Shown one piece after another: positions 1 through 8,819 of a stretch of 64,000 nt of DNA; within the stretch, counting starts at the first letter, position 1, and each line of letters opens with the position of its first letter. Below the pieces are notes generated by a model. That model did not search any database. It saw only the letters and a list, made by a program, of their open reading frames with translations, and was not told the origin of the DNA. Origin of the DNA: Pleionea sp. CnH1-48. Lineage in GTDB: Bacteria > Pseudomonadota > Gammaproteobacteria > Enterobacterales > Kangiellaceae. Position numbers and translations under genes: made by a program. Location of the stretch: contig NZ_JAMXSB010000004.1 in NCBI RefSeq assembly GCF_024124665.1, positions 124,001 to 188,000 on the forward strand. Direction: 5' to 3'.

Positions 1-1826
1 CAAAAGCACTGGATAACTGCACCATTGTAGATTTGGCTGTCACTGTCGAAAAGAAGCTTAACAGTCTGAAAGACAACAAAGATGCTCAGTTTGCTTTTAA
101 GGTCTTATTAGCTGGTAGTAAAGAAAATCCTTATATCGATGTGACTTTGAATGATGAAACGGGCAAGTACGAAGTTTCTATGTCTGCCAAAGCACGCAAG
201 GACTTTTCGTTTATCAACCAGCAAATCAAAAAGTTTGAAGCGCAACAAGAACAACTTGTTGAAAAAATGATGTCTCAGCGTCAAGAGCATAAGCAAAAGA
301 TCGAAACACAACAGATTTTAAAAGCGCTTGGTAGCGTGGTTGGCAGTGACTATGTTGATACCAGTGGCTGGGATGCGTTTCGCAGTTACGCAGAACACTT
401 AGGTTTTCAAGGTGAGCAGGCCGTTCAGCTTTTCTCTGAGTACGTATCTGTGTTAGGTAATTATGCCTATGACTCTAGCCCTCAGATGATGAAGAGCTTT
501 ATTGATGCCTCCGCCTATGCTACGAAAACCGTTGCCTCTAGCTTCGGCAAAGTCGTTGGAACCATTGCCGAAAAAACGACACAGAAAACGGTTGAGCATG
601 GCGTTAATTTAATGCTCGGGGATTTCAATGCCATTATCGGTAAAGGCAACATGAAAGCCTTGTCTCAATTGTCCCAAAAGACAGGGGAGAACGTGTATGC
701 TCTAGCTTATGCTTTGTCTCATTATGCTCATGTTACACAACAGTCGATCAGTCAGGCTTGCCCTGAGTTTATTAATAGTTTGGCCAACACAGCTTCAGAG
801 AATGTTTCTAGTATTAGTCAAAGGGTGGTAGATAGCGATACCGTACAAGTATCCAAAATGGCATTTGACGAAATACTAGATAGTGCGAAGTCTTTGACTA
901 AGAAAGTGTTGCTTGTTCAAAAAGTAGCACGAGGATTAAACCACCTGACCGGTGGCCGAGTACCACGCTGGTTAGGGCAACTCGCATCCCATACTGGTAA
1001 GTCAGTTTCTAGCAATGTCATAAATTCGGTTAAGCAAACTTATAATGAGATGACATATCAGTCACTCAAAGATCTGGGGCAGGATACGCTCGATGGTATA
1101 GAAGATAACTTGATCGATTCTAATCGCTTTCAGGATGCACAAGATGAAGCGAATCAAGTGTGGGGAGACTTATTTAAGGTTCGAGTGAATGGCAGAGATA
1201 GAATCCGAGTAAGGCCTTCTAGTGCAGCAAGAAAAATGACACCGCATCAGCTGATTAATAAAATGAACGCTAAACTCGATCACTTTAGAAAAGTAGGTAA
1301 CAACGCTGGAATTATCGCACTCTTTAAAGCCTGCGAACAGTTGGACTTTGTTGACATCAAAGGGGGAACCTGGTTTGGCAAAGGAAAGATTGTTCATAAA
1401 AGTGTGCAAGGTATTTCTAGTAAACCACCGCTTCAAATGCTTAATGATGTTAATGGCAATACTCCGATGAGCAAGTTTACATCTTTTCCAAAAGATATGA
1501 TTTGCGAGTATAAGATGCTTGATGTTAAGAAGCTGGTAGATTCAACCTTGAATACCATGTTTGAGAATATAGTCGATGACCTACAAAATGGCTTTCATCC
1601 ATTCCGCTCAAGCACCACAGAGGAGTATTATCAACTAGCGGCGAAAAAGCTTGTCTACTTCCAGAGCGAGTGCGCGATGGTTAAGTCGGTTAAAGAAATG
1701 GATAAGCTGTTAGGACAACTATATAACGATCTGGACGAGCTAGGACAGGCTTGTAATATAAAATCAAAGAGCAATCCTTTGTTGCCCATGATTCAAAAGT
1801 TAAGCTCGAAAGTTCGTAACACCTAG
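1..1826 (+). CDS. 3' part of a large protein of unknown function
   Basis: The reading frame is already open at base 3 and has no stop before 1824, so this is the C-terminal part of a longer gene; the first possible internal start is a TTG at 33. At least 607 residues are visible. I do not recognise the family. The N-terminal third is lysine- and glutamine-rich and probably helical or coiled coil (around the KKFEAQQEQLVEK segment). The middle is rich in Ala, Ser, Val and Gly and amphipathic, with no clear long transmembrane helix. The C-terminal third is basic and ends in a plain helical tail. No catalytic motif stands out. The next genes are a small unknown gene and a nonsense-interrupted ORF, a layout also seen next to polymorphic or secreted effectors, but that is only a guess. 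Confidence 0.75.
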   Translation, partial: KALDNCTIVDLAVTVEKKLNSLKDNKDAQFAFKVLLAGSKENPYIDVTLNDETGKYEVSMSAKARKDFSFINQQIKKFEAQQEQLVEKMMSQRQEHKQKIETQQILKALGSVVGSDYVDTSGWDAFRSYAEHLGFQGEQAVQLFSEYVSVLGNYAYDSSPQMMKSFIDASAYATKTVASSFGKVVGTIAEKTTQKTVEHGVNLMLGDFNAIIGKGNMKALSQLSQKTGENVYALAYALSHYAHVTQQSISQACPEFINSLANTASENVSSISQRVVDSDTVQVSKMAFDEILDSAKSLTKKVLLVQKVARGLNHLTGGRVPRWLGQLASHTGKSVSSNVINSVKQTYNEMTYQSLKDLGQDTLDGIEDNLIDSNRFQDAQDEANQVWGDLFKVRVNGRDRIRVRPSSAARKMTPHQLINKMNAKLDHFRKVGNNAGIIALFKACEQLDFVDIKGGTWFGKGKIVHKSVQGISSKPPLQMLNDVNGNTPMSKFTSFPKDMICEYKMLDVKKLVDSTLNTMFENIVDDLQNGFHPFRSSTTEEYYQLAAKKLVYFQSECAMVKSVKEMDKLLGQLYNDLDELGQACNIKSKSNPLLPMIQKLSSKVRNT

Positions 1827-1833
1827 GTGTAAC
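1816..1833. other. Near-perfect palindrome over the stop codon
   Basis: GTAACACCT/AGGTGTAAC is an 18-bp inverted repeat with no spacer and one mismatched pair; the inner 12 bp are perfect. It spans the TAG stop of the first gene. A second, looser inverted repeat (GGCTTCA at 1839-1845 and TGAAGCC at 1868-1874) follows and may be a weak terminator. The function of the palindrome is not known. Confidence 0.4.
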
Positions 1834-2327
1834 TGTGTGGCTTCAGGATGATAGGCTCTCTATTGCTTGAAGCCAGTTCTCTACATTTCTATGGCTAATC
1901 TCGTCATATTGAAGATTCTCATTACTTTTATGTTTGGCCAGAGAAGTTTGCTTATCAAGATAAGCCTTAATGAAGGCTTGTTAGTGTATACCTCATTTGC
2001 ACAGTGCCACGCTTAGGGTTACACCGTTCGCAATGGTCAAAGCGAAGAGGTTGTTTGGGGGCTTTAGCTTTTCGTTAGGTACTCTTAGAGGCGTCTGTAT
2101 GACCTTCTGAGCGACTTTTTCTTGAAATAGGGAGTATTGAATAACGCAGCTTATAGTGGCTTAGATCGACCAGAATGTTACTTTTACACCATTTAAAATG
2201 GGCCAGCCACTTTAGCCAAAAATTTGACAACTCAAAATAAGATTGTTGATATGTTTAGATAAAGTGATTATTTGACAGTTAATTTCACATGAACTTAAAT
2301 TAGTTTTATTTTGTTGCATTCTTTTAC
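1827..2327. other. Non-coding stretch of about 500 bases
   Basis: No convincing gene on either strand. It holds the loose hairpin at 1839-1874 and becomes AT-rich from about 2220 towards the next gene, as a promoter region would. I could not find a clear transposase remnant. The length and patchy composition would fit decayed accessory DNA. Confidence 0.5.
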
Positions 2328-2768
2328 ATGTCACAAACAATAAACTATAAGCAACCATCAACTAATGATTATTGCCTATTTGCTCAAAACATTGAGTTAG
2401 ATGGTCGAGTTTGGAATAAATGCATTCCTTTAGACATACTAAAGCACACTAAGATTGCTAGTCTGTATTGTGCTCCTTTGCCTAACTCAGAAAATAATGA
2501 AGGAATTAGCTATTTCCCTGTTTATGGGTTGTTAAAAGCAAATACTCCTTTTAAGTTTGAGCAATTCATTTGCATTGGTGCGCTACCTTTAGAGTTGACC
2601 AAAACATTGCCCAGTGACCAGTTGTATCATCTATGGAAGTTGATATTAAAAAACCTTTGGGTGAATGATAGAGGAATAATTAAATCTACTTTAGATATTT
2701 ATGTAAAAGAGGAGAACATTAAACAATGGCAGGATGCCCAAAGAAACCAGTCATCCTCAAGGCACTAG
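2328..2768 (+). CDS. Hypothetical protein, 146 aa
   Basis: A small cytoplasmic-looking protein without signal peptide or membrane helix. I do not recognise the family. It has several aromatic and Cys residues and a charged C-terminus. The composition is AT-rich compared with housekeeping genes further on, fitting accessory DNA. The next ORF starts inside its last 43 bases, so the two are probably translationally linked. A role as partner or adaptor for the following ORF is possible but rests only on position. Confidence 0.6.
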   Translation: MSQTINYKQPSTNDYCLFAQNIELDGRVWNKCIPLDILKHTKIASLYCAPLPNSENNEGISYFPVYGLLKANTPFKFEQFICIGALPLELTKTLPSDQLYHLWKLILKNLWVNDRGIIKSTLDIYVKEENIKQWQDAQRNQSSSRH

Positions 2769-2974
2769 AGGAAACCTTAAGATCAGATCGAACAAACCTC
2801 AATAAACCAAAAACAACCCATGGCGCTAGTCTTCCTGAGTATCTTAGTGAGAACGAAAAGAAAGATTTTTATCAGTAGCGCGAGAATTTGATGACTGTAC
2901 AGCAGTCTGGAATTGATATTGTTGCAGGAAGTCCTTTTGGAGGAGGTTCTCACCAACCACCGAGGTTACAGTAA
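2726..2974 (+). pseudogene. Small ORF interrupted by an in-frame amber codon
   Basis: The ATG at 2726 (N-terminus MAGCPKKP) opens a frame of 50 codons up to TAG at 2876-2878. The same frame then runs on without a gap for 31 more codons to TAA at 2972-2974, and the second part keeps a protein-like composition (SPFGGGSHQPP near the end). The codon before the stop is CAG, so a single C-to-T change of a Gln codon would explain the stop. A GAGGAG sequence lies about 11 bases before the ATG. Read through, the product is 82 residues, with a Cys close to the N-terminus and a Gly/Pro-rich tail. Family not recognised. It may be a nonsense pseudogene, a sequencing error, or two short products. Confidence 0.5.
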
Positions 2975-3049
2975 GTTATGGCATTGAAGCTGGAACATAA
3001 AATGCAAAATAATTACAGAAATTATTAGAGCAATTGGTGAACCATAAGA

Positions 3050-3071
3050 AAAGGGGCCTTTAAGCCCCTTT
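3050..3071. terminator. Hairpin terminator between convergent genes
   Basis: AAAGGGGC pairs with GCCCCTTT around a 6-base loop. Read on the minus strand it is followed by a T-rich run, so it serves the flavin reductase gene and can also stop rightward transcription. Confidence 0.7.
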
Positions 3072-3101
3072 CTAAGTATATTCTTACTTACACAAAGGAT
3101 T

Positions 3102-3677
3102 TTATCCCTTCATTTTTTGACAAGTATCGACGAGTTGTCCTGCGATGCGCTCCAAAGTAGCTAAGCGTTTTTCGCTAACTAAAGTACCGTCTTCATTAAA
3201 GGCATCACCCGCTTTAGGGATTGCTACCTGATCCGACAAGATGGTGGTTCCGATTCCACTCAACAACAGTCGTAATGGAGCCAAACCTCTTAATCCACCG
3301 AACGCACCAGGAGAGGTAGAGAAGATAGCGGCATATTTGCCCTTAAAGCTTTGTAGCATACCTTCGCCATCGGCTTGACGAGACGCCCAATCCACAATGT
3401 TCTTTAACGCGCCAGAATAAGAGCCGTTGTATTCTGGAGATGTAATAATAAAACCGTCTGCTTCGTTCATCAGCGCTTTAAGTTTTAACGCATTCTCATG
3501 AATACCATTGGCCGCTTCATCGTCTTCGTTAAACAAAGGCAATGGGTAGTCTTTCAAATCGATATAGGTGACTTCTGCGCCCGCTTTCTCTGCACCCGCA
3601 GCAACAATTTTCGCCAGCTTTTTATTATATGAGTCTTTACGTAGACTGCCTGAAAAGGCAAGAATTTTTACCGTCAT
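3102..3677 (-). CDS. NADPH-dependent FMN reductase
   Basis: 191 residues with the flavodoxin-like fold of the NADPH-dependent FMN reductase family (ChrR/YieF/azoreductase group). The N-terminal phosphate-binding loop reads GSLRKDSYNKKLA, and the conserved SPEYNGSYSGALKN segment near residue 80 lines the flavin site. Family members reduce quinones, chromate or azo compounds with NAD(P)H in the cytoplasm; the natural substrate cannot be told from sequence. It lies 71 bases downstream of asnS on the same strand but beyond the asnS terminator, so it probably has its own promoter. Confidence 0.9.
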   Translation of the reverse strand: MTVKILAFSGSLRKDSYNKKLAKIVAAGAEKAGAEVTYIDLKDYPLPLFNEDDEAANGIHENALKLKALMNEADGFIITSPEYNGSYSGALKNIVDWASRQADGEGMLQSFKGKYAAIFSTSPGAFGGLRGLAPLRLLLSGIGTTILSDQVAIPKAGDAFNEDGTLVSEKRLATLERIAGQLVDTCQKMKG

Positions 3678-3705
3678 GAATATTCCTTACTATCCACTAA
3701 ATTGA

Positions 3706-3737
3706 AAAACGCCGAACCCATGAGTTCGGCGTAGCAA
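3706..3737 (-). terminator. asnS terminator
   Basis: CGCCGAAC and GTTCGGCG (3711-3718 and 3725-3732) form a perfect 8-bp stem with a 6-base loop. On the minus strand the stem is followed directly by TTTTTC, a good intrinsic terminator just after asnS. Confidence 0.85.
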
Positions 3738-3748
3738 GAGAGTTATGT

Positions 3749-5149
3749 TTAGAAATCAGCGCTTTTGGCTGCACGAGGGAAGGGGATAACATCGCGCACG
3801 TTAGCCATACCTGTCGTGTAGGCAACGGCACGCTCAAAACCTAAACCGAAACCTGAGTGAGGTACAGTGCCATAACGGCGCAGATCACGATACCACCAGT
3901 AGTTTTCGATCGGTAAGTCCATCTCTTTAATGCGGCTGTCTAATACATCCAGGCGCTCTTCACGTTGACTACCACCAATGATCTCACCGATACCGGGGGC
4001 CAAAACATCCATAGCGGCGACGGTTTTACCATCGTCGTTCATACGCATATAAAACGCTTTAATGTCTTTTGGGTAGTTCATAACAACCACTGGGCGTCCA
4101 ACATGCTCTTCGGCAATATAGCGCTCATGCTCAGAACTCATATCGATGCCCCATTCAACAGGGAACTCGAAGTCGCGGCCACTGTTTTGCAAAATCTTGA
4201 TGGCTTCGCTGTAGTCCATACGTTCGAAGTTGTTATTGATGATGGTCTCTAATCGTTCGATACAGGTTTTATCAACAAACTTGTTAAAGAACTCCATATC
4301 GTCCTGACGTTCATCCAGCACCTTCTTGAAGATAGATTGCAGCATACCTTCGGCCAGATCGGCGGTTTGATTGAGATCGGCAAACGCAATCTCAGGCTCA
4401 ACCATCCAAAACTCAGCCAGGTGACGGCTAGTGTTGGAGTTTTCGGCGCGGAAGGTAGGTCCGAAGGTGTATACCTTAGACAGCGCTAAGCAATAAGCTT
4501 CGACGTTAAGTTGTCCAGAAACCGTCAAAAAGGATTCTTTACCGAAAAAGTCCTGACTGTAATCGACTTCGCCTTTATCGGTCATTGGCAGGTTAGTTTG
4601 ATCCAAGGTGCTGACGCGGAACATTTCACCTGCACCTTCACAATCTGACGCAGTAATGATTGGTGTGTGGATCCAGTTGAAGCCCTGATCACTAAGGTAG
4701 TTGTGGATGCCTTGCGCCAAACAGTTACGCACGCGAGTCATGGCACCAATGATATTGGTGCGAGGACGCAGGTGCGCCTTTTCGCGTAGATATTCCATGC
4801 TATGGCGTTTGGGTTGCATAGGATAGGTTGATGGATCTTCAACCCAGCCTAACACTTCAATCTGCTCTGCCTGGATTTCGAAAGATTGACCTTTACCAGG
4901 CGACTGAACCACTTTGCCTGTCACTTTAATGGAGCAGCCTGTGGTCAGTTTTTGAACTTCTGACGCGTAATTCTCTAATTCACCTGGAGCGACAATTTGC
5001 AGCATATTAAAGCAGGAACCGTCGTGCAAATTAATGAACGAAAATCCACCTTTAGAATCGGTTCTAGTTCTTACCCAGCCTTGAGCGACAACCTGGCTGT
5101 CCACTTCGGCTTTGCCTGCCAAAATATCGGCAATACTCAGGGATTTCAT
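3749..5149 (-). CDS. asnS: Asparaginyl-tRNA synthetase
   Basis: 466 residues from the chosen ATG at 5149 ([13 protein letters not shown]), the same length as the E. coli enzyme. An ATG 14 codons upstream (5191) is also in frame, but the extra residues do not resemble the family. It has the N-terminal OB-fold anticodon-binding domain ([15 protein letters not shown]) and the class II catalytic core: motif 2 around [20 protein letters not shown], then [14 protein letters not shown], and motif 3 [10 protein letters not shown] near the C-terminus. It charges tRNA-Asn with asparagine and is essential. It is followed by a strong terminator. Confidence 0.98.
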   Translation of the reverse strand: MKSLSIADILAGKAEVDSQVVAQGWVRTRTDSKGGFSFINLHDGSCFNMLQIVAPGELENYASEVQKLTTGCSIKVTGKVVQSPGKGQSFEIQAEQIEVLGWVEDPSTYPMQPKRHSMEYLREKAHLRPRTNIIGAMTRVRNCLAQGIHNYLSDQGFNWIHTPIITASDCEGAGEMFRVSTLDQTNLPMTDKGEVDYSQDFFGKESFLTVSGQLNVEAYCLALSKVYTFGPTFRAENSNTSRHLAEFWMVEPEIAFADLNQTADLAEGMLQSIFKKVLDERQDDMEFFNKFVDKTCIERLETIINNNFERMDYSEAIKILQNSGRDFEFPVEWGIDMSSEHERYIAEEHVGRPVVVMNYPKDIKAFYMRMNDDGKTVAAMDVLAPGIGEIIGGSQREERLDVLDSRIKEMDLPIENYWWYRDLRRYGTVPHSGFGLGFERAVAYTTGMANVRDVIPFPRAAKSADF

Positions 5150-5219
5150 ACCTGTACTTTCTCCATTGAATTGAGGGGAATCTTGCTCCAAACCGGTGTT
5201 TGGTTAATTGGATTCTCCA

Positions 5220-5423
5220 TTACGAGTGTTTGTTTTCTAATGCTTTTCTGCGCTCTATTTGCTCGAGAACAGCGACTTTTTCGTTATCGCTTAATGATGC
5301 CCACTGTATGATTTCATCAATATTACGAAAGCAGCCAACGCATAGCTCCTGGAGGTTTGCTGGGCTGTCTTCCATTTTACATATCCCCACACAAGGAGAG
5401 GCGACGACGGGTGATGGCTTCAT
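5220..5423 (-). CDS. DUF1289 family protein
   Basis: 67 residues. It carries the DUF1289 signature: SPCVGICKM, then CVGCFRNIDEIIQWASL and an EK..VLEQIERR helix, with four Cys that probably bind a metal. The family is widespread in proteobacteria and its role is not settled. It sits 70 bases upstream of asnS on the same strand and may be cotranscribed with it. Confidence 0.88.
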   Translation of the reverse strand: MKPSPVVASPCVGICKMEDSPANLQELCVGCFRNIDEIIQWASLSDNEKVAVLEQIERRKALENKHS

Positions 5424-5767
5424 ATCGAACTGTTCGGTGCAAAAAAGCCCTATATGTTAACGCGGAGTGCTGCTTTGTGCCAGCGCTTGATAGCCTTTTC
5501 GGTCGAATTTTTAGAACTGGTGCCGAGCTTATATAGCACATCAATGATTACCATCAGATTGACCTGGCCTAAGCTTATAGGAATGGGCTGGATGAATTTT
5601 AAGCCATTGTTTTTACGAAGAAAAAAATACGAAGGCTCAAAGACAGCTAAGTACGCTCAAATCAACAGCCAAAAGTGGGAATAATTAGTGGCTAAATAGT
5701 GCTTTCCTGGTGTGAACGACTATGCTTAATAGAGGCCATGCTGTTCGTTGATGTTTGATGTGGAGCG
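5424..5767. other. Intergenic region between divergent genes
   Basis: 344 bases separating the leftward DUF1289 gene and the rightward GGDEF-EAL gene. It must hold promoters in both directions. An open frame at 5454-5684 is present but has no recognisable product or ribosome site, so I do not call it. I see no strong hairpin. Confidence 0.5.
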
Positions 5768-7540
5768 ATGTTTGTTCATGACCGCAGAATTCGTAGTGGG
5801 ATTATGAGGGAACGGTTTGCTTTGATTAGGACAGAATCCATAGATACTTTGGCAGAGGTGCTTGCTGTAGCCTTAGAGCAAGTGCAGGAGGCCATATTAA
5901 TTGTAGAATCCGATGGACGTCTATGTTTTGTTAATCAGATGGCTGAAGATTTATTAGGCATCGTCGATTATGAAGACAGCTATGTCCAGGATGTTCTCTG
6001 CTTTGTAAACAAGGTAACCCAAGAACAGCAAAGTCCCAGTATTGACCAATATCTATCGCCTTTCTTTGTCGAGCAGCTATCGCAAACCACCATGATACAT
6101 CGGGGTAATGACTATACCTTTCCATTTTTGATGAAAGTCACCTCAATCAGCCCCACATCGTCAGAATCCGATAAGGTGGTTATTTCTTTTAGCGATGAAA
6201 CTCAGATGAATAGCCTACTGGAGTCAGTGTCATTTCATCGTAAGCACGATGCCTTGACTGGGTTGGCCAATCGCATGGCGCTGGAACGCCAGTTACAAGA
6301 GGCGATTCAAGATGCGCGAATTAATGATTCTGTCCATTGCTTATGCTTTATTAATATCGATCAAACAAAGCTTATTAATGACTCAGTAGGACATCTGGCC
6401 GGTGATGAAATGATCCGCGAAGTCGCAGAATGTCTTAAGGCGCGTGTGCGCTCCAACGATATGCTCGCTCGATTAGGCGGTGATGAGTTTGCATTACTAT
6501 TAAAGCAGCAACAATTAAATGAAGCCCACCGAGTGGCAACCAAGCTCAGTAGCGCATTGTCAGACTTTTGCTTTAACTGGGATGATCGTCGATTTGTCGT
6601 TTCGGTGAGCATTGGCATTGTCGAGATTGATTTGCACTCCGACTCCTGGGTCAGCGTATTGAGCAAAGCGGATTCGGCCTGCCAGAAAGCAAAGTCCAAA
6701 GGACGCAATCAGATTAAGCTCTATAACGAGCAGGATAATGAACTCGCTACTCATCGCAGTGAAGTGGAGTGGGTATCAAAACTGGTTTCAGCGTTACACG
6801 GTAACTGCTTTCAACTGTTTCAACAACGCGTGTTTGGCCTGGGTGTTAATCAGGGGCAAGACCACTGCGAAGTACTGATACGAATGACCGAATCCGACGG
6901 ACATATCGTATCGCCTGGATTCTTTTTACCAGCGGCAGAGCGCTACAACATGGCGGGGATGATCGATCGCTGGGTAGTGCTCAATACCATGCGCTGGATG
7001 GCAGAAAATCGTCGGCTTCCTGTCGAACGTATCAACATCAACCTGTCTGCTCTTAGTATCTTACAAGATGACTTTATCGAGTATATCGAGTCATTGTTCG
7101 ATACCTATCTGTTGCCGCCAGAAAACATCTGCTTTGAGATCACCGAAACAGCGGCAATTGCTAATTATTCTCGCGCCCGTTCATTTATTGAACAAGTGAA
7201 AGCCATGGGGTGTTTTATCGCGCTGGATGATTTTGGTACTGGGATGTGCTCATTTGCTTATCTTAAAAACTTGCCTGTCGATTATCTTAAAATTGATGGT
7301 GAGTTTGTGAAGGGCCTGGAGCGGGATTCTGTATCTCGTACTATGGTTCGTTCTATTAACGACATTGCTCATGCTATGAACATTAAGACGGTTGCAGAAT
7401 ACGTTGAGAATGAAGCCATCAAGCAGATTCTTGAAGATATACAAATCGATTATGCTCAGGGCTTTGGATTGGCCAAACCTGCACCGCTAAAAGAGTTAAG
7501 AGACCACTCTGCCTTATTGACCCAACACGCCATTCGATAA
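5768..7540 (+). CDS. PAS-GGDEF-EAL cyclic-di-GMP enzyme
   Basis: 590 residues, no signal peptide or transmembrane helix, so cytoplasmic. A PAS-like sensor domain covers about residues 15-135. The GGDEF domain follows, with an intact GGDEF at 237-241 and an RSND inhibitory site five residues before it, so cyclase activity and product inhibition are both plausible. The EAL domain occupies about 345-585: its signature is EVLIR at 368 instead of EALIR, keeping the metal-binding Glu, and FEITET, DDFGTG and LKIDGEFVK are all present, so phosphodiesterase activity is also plausible. The GGAG ribosome site is unusually close (2 bases) to the ATG at 5768; an ATG at 5804 is a fair alternative. Likely bifunctional; the net direction cannot be told. 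Confidence 0.93.
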   Translation: MFVHDRRIRSGIMRERFALIRTESIDTLAEVLAVALEQVQEAILIVESDGRLCFVNQMAEDLLGIVDYEDSYVQDVLCFVNKVTQEQQSPSIDQYLSPFFVEQLSQTTMIHRGNDYTFPFLMKVTSISPTSSESDKVVISFSDETQMNSLLESVSFHRKHDALTGLANRMALERQLQEAIQDARINDSVHCLCFINIDQTKLINDSVGHLAGDEMIREVAECLKARVRSNDMLARLGGDEFALLLKQQQLNEAHRVATKLSSALSDFCFNWDDRRFVVSVSIGIVEIDLHSDSWVSVLSKADSACQKAKSKGRNQIKLYNEQDNELATHRSEVEWVSKLVSALHGNCFQLFQQRVFGLGVNQGQDHCEVLIRMTESDGHIVSPGFFLPAAERYNMAGMIDRWVVLNTMRWMAENRRLPVERININLSALSILQDDFIEYIESLFDTYLLPPENICFEITETAAIANYSRARSFIEQVKAMGCFIALDDFGTGMCSFAYLKNLPVDYLKIDGEFVKGLERDSVSRTMVRSINDIAHAMNIKTVAEYVENEAIKQILEDIQIDYAQGFGLAKPAPLKELRDHSALLTQHAIR

Positions 7541-7685
7541 ACTCCCTGAGTTGTTCATTTTTCTTTTCCCCAGTAAGGAAAAGGCCACTTAATGAAAGAT
7601 TGATAAGACCCTAGTTACTATAAGGTGGGAATTTCGTATACTGTCTAACCTATCTATGGGTTATTCAGGATTTTAACGAAACCTT

Positions 7686-8198
7686 ATGTACGAATTGAAT
7701 AATGAGTTCGAAGACTATTATGGTGACAAGGCGGCGTACTATCGTTCCTTGGTAGAACAGCTCAAAGGATTACTTTCTATTGAGCGACACCCTATGACCA
7801 ACATGTCTCAGATGGCATCTTTTATATACCACTCGATTCCTCAGTTAAACTGGGCGGGGTTTTATCTTACTCGCAACGAACAGCTACAACTGGGTCCTTA
7901 CCACGGCAAAGTGGCTTGTGTGCATATTCCGTTTGGACGAGGTGTTTGTGGCTGGGTTGCTGAAAATAAGCAATCTATTAAAGTAGATAATGTACACGAG
8001 TTCGATGGACACATTGCTTGTGACAGTGCATCGAATGCCGAAATAGTTGTTCCGGTTATGCTTGGTGAACAATTATGGGGTGTTTTGGACATCGATAGCC
8101 CAGAATTAAATCGCTTTGATGCTCAGGATCTCGAAGGTTTTGAAAGCTTGGTCCAAGCTTTTTGCGAAGTAACGGATCTGGAGAAGCTTGTTTTCTAA
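7686..8198 (+). CDS. msrC: Free methionine-(R)-sulfoxide reductase (GAF fold)
   Basis: 170 residues forming a single GAF domain of the fRMsr family. The family block KVACVHIPFGRGVCGW, then DGHIACDSASNAEIVVPV and GVLDIDS, is intact and includes the three conserved Cys that do catalysis and disulfide resolution. The enzyme reduces free methionine-R-sulfoxide in the cytoplasm using thioredoxin, as in E. coli MsrC (YebR). It stands alone, 145 bases after the GGDEF-EAL gene, with a weak ribosome site. Confidence 0.93.
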   Translation: MYELNNEFEDYYGDKAAYYRSLVEQLKGLLSIERHPMTNMSQMASFIYHSIPQLNWAGFYLTRNEQLQLGPYHGKVACVHIPFGRGVCGWVAENKQSIKVDNVHEFDGHIACDSASNAEIVVPVMLGEQLWGVLDIDSPELNRFDAQDLEGFESLVQAFCEVTDLEKLVF

Positions 8199-8740
8199 AA
8201 ATTTTTACTGGTCAGCTGTGTGAATATTTCATATTGCTGACTCTCTCATCTATTTTTCTTTGTTTTTCACTTCTGGCTTGTTCGTTAATTCTTGGCCTTA
8301 TTATCTCGCTGCTTCTCCGCATAAATATTCACTGCCTTAAATCATTCTTCGATCTGCTCTTGCAATGATTACTTGAAAAAGAAAAGGATAGAGTAGATAA
8401 AGACCTTGTTAAAGGTAAATGTATTATTGGGTAATATAAAATTTTTATGAAAAGCAAGAGGTGCTTTCGTTAAAAGTCTGTTTAATAATACATAAAAATG
8501 ATTCTTGTATTGCGCTTTTTTAATCAAATTGATTTTTGAGTTTTTATTTAAAATTGGAAAGTTGAAATTATTTTTTGTAATGCAAACTAACAATAAAAAT
8601 AATCAATATAGATTTTATGCAAAGTTATTGTTTGGTTATTTATTCGAGTAGATTTTCCTTAAAAAATAAAGGGGCCTGGTGAGCATGGAGGTGTGTTTTT
8701 GTCTATATTCAAAGTGCGATAATTTGGATTTTATTTATAG
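8199..8740. other. AT-rich non-coding stretch
   Basis: About 540 bases, strongly AT-rich from 8360 onwards, with no credible gene; the open frames on both strands lack ribosome sites and recognisable products. It leads into the promoter of the secreted transglutaminase-like gene and may hold regulatory curvature or activator sites. Confidence 0.5.
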
Positions 8741-8768
8741 TTGCAAATAAAAAAACCGTTGCTATGAT
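8741..8768 (+). promoter_or_regulatory. Sigma-70 type promoter for the elicitor-like gene
   Basis: TTGCAA (-35) and TATGAT (-10) are separated by 16 bases, about 50 bases before the ATG at 8820. A GGAGA ribosome site lies 8 bases before that ATG. Confidence 0.65.
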
Positions 8769-8819
8769 CTCGCTCGTCATCGAACGACAACTTAACTTTT
8801 ATATCGGAGATTAAATTTT

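Noticed and set aside
5454-5684. Rightward 76-codon open frame before the GGDEF-EAL gene
   Set aside because: No ribosome site, no recognisable family, and it lies in a divergent promoter region.
7563-7583. CTTTTCC/GGAAAAG hairpin after the GGDEF-EAL gene
   Set aside because: AT-rich stem without a following T-run; could be a weak terminator but not supported enough.
8369-8593. Leftward 74-codon frame
   Set aside because: Lies in strongly AT-rich DNA and encodes mostly Lys, Asn, Phe and Ile; typical of chance frames.
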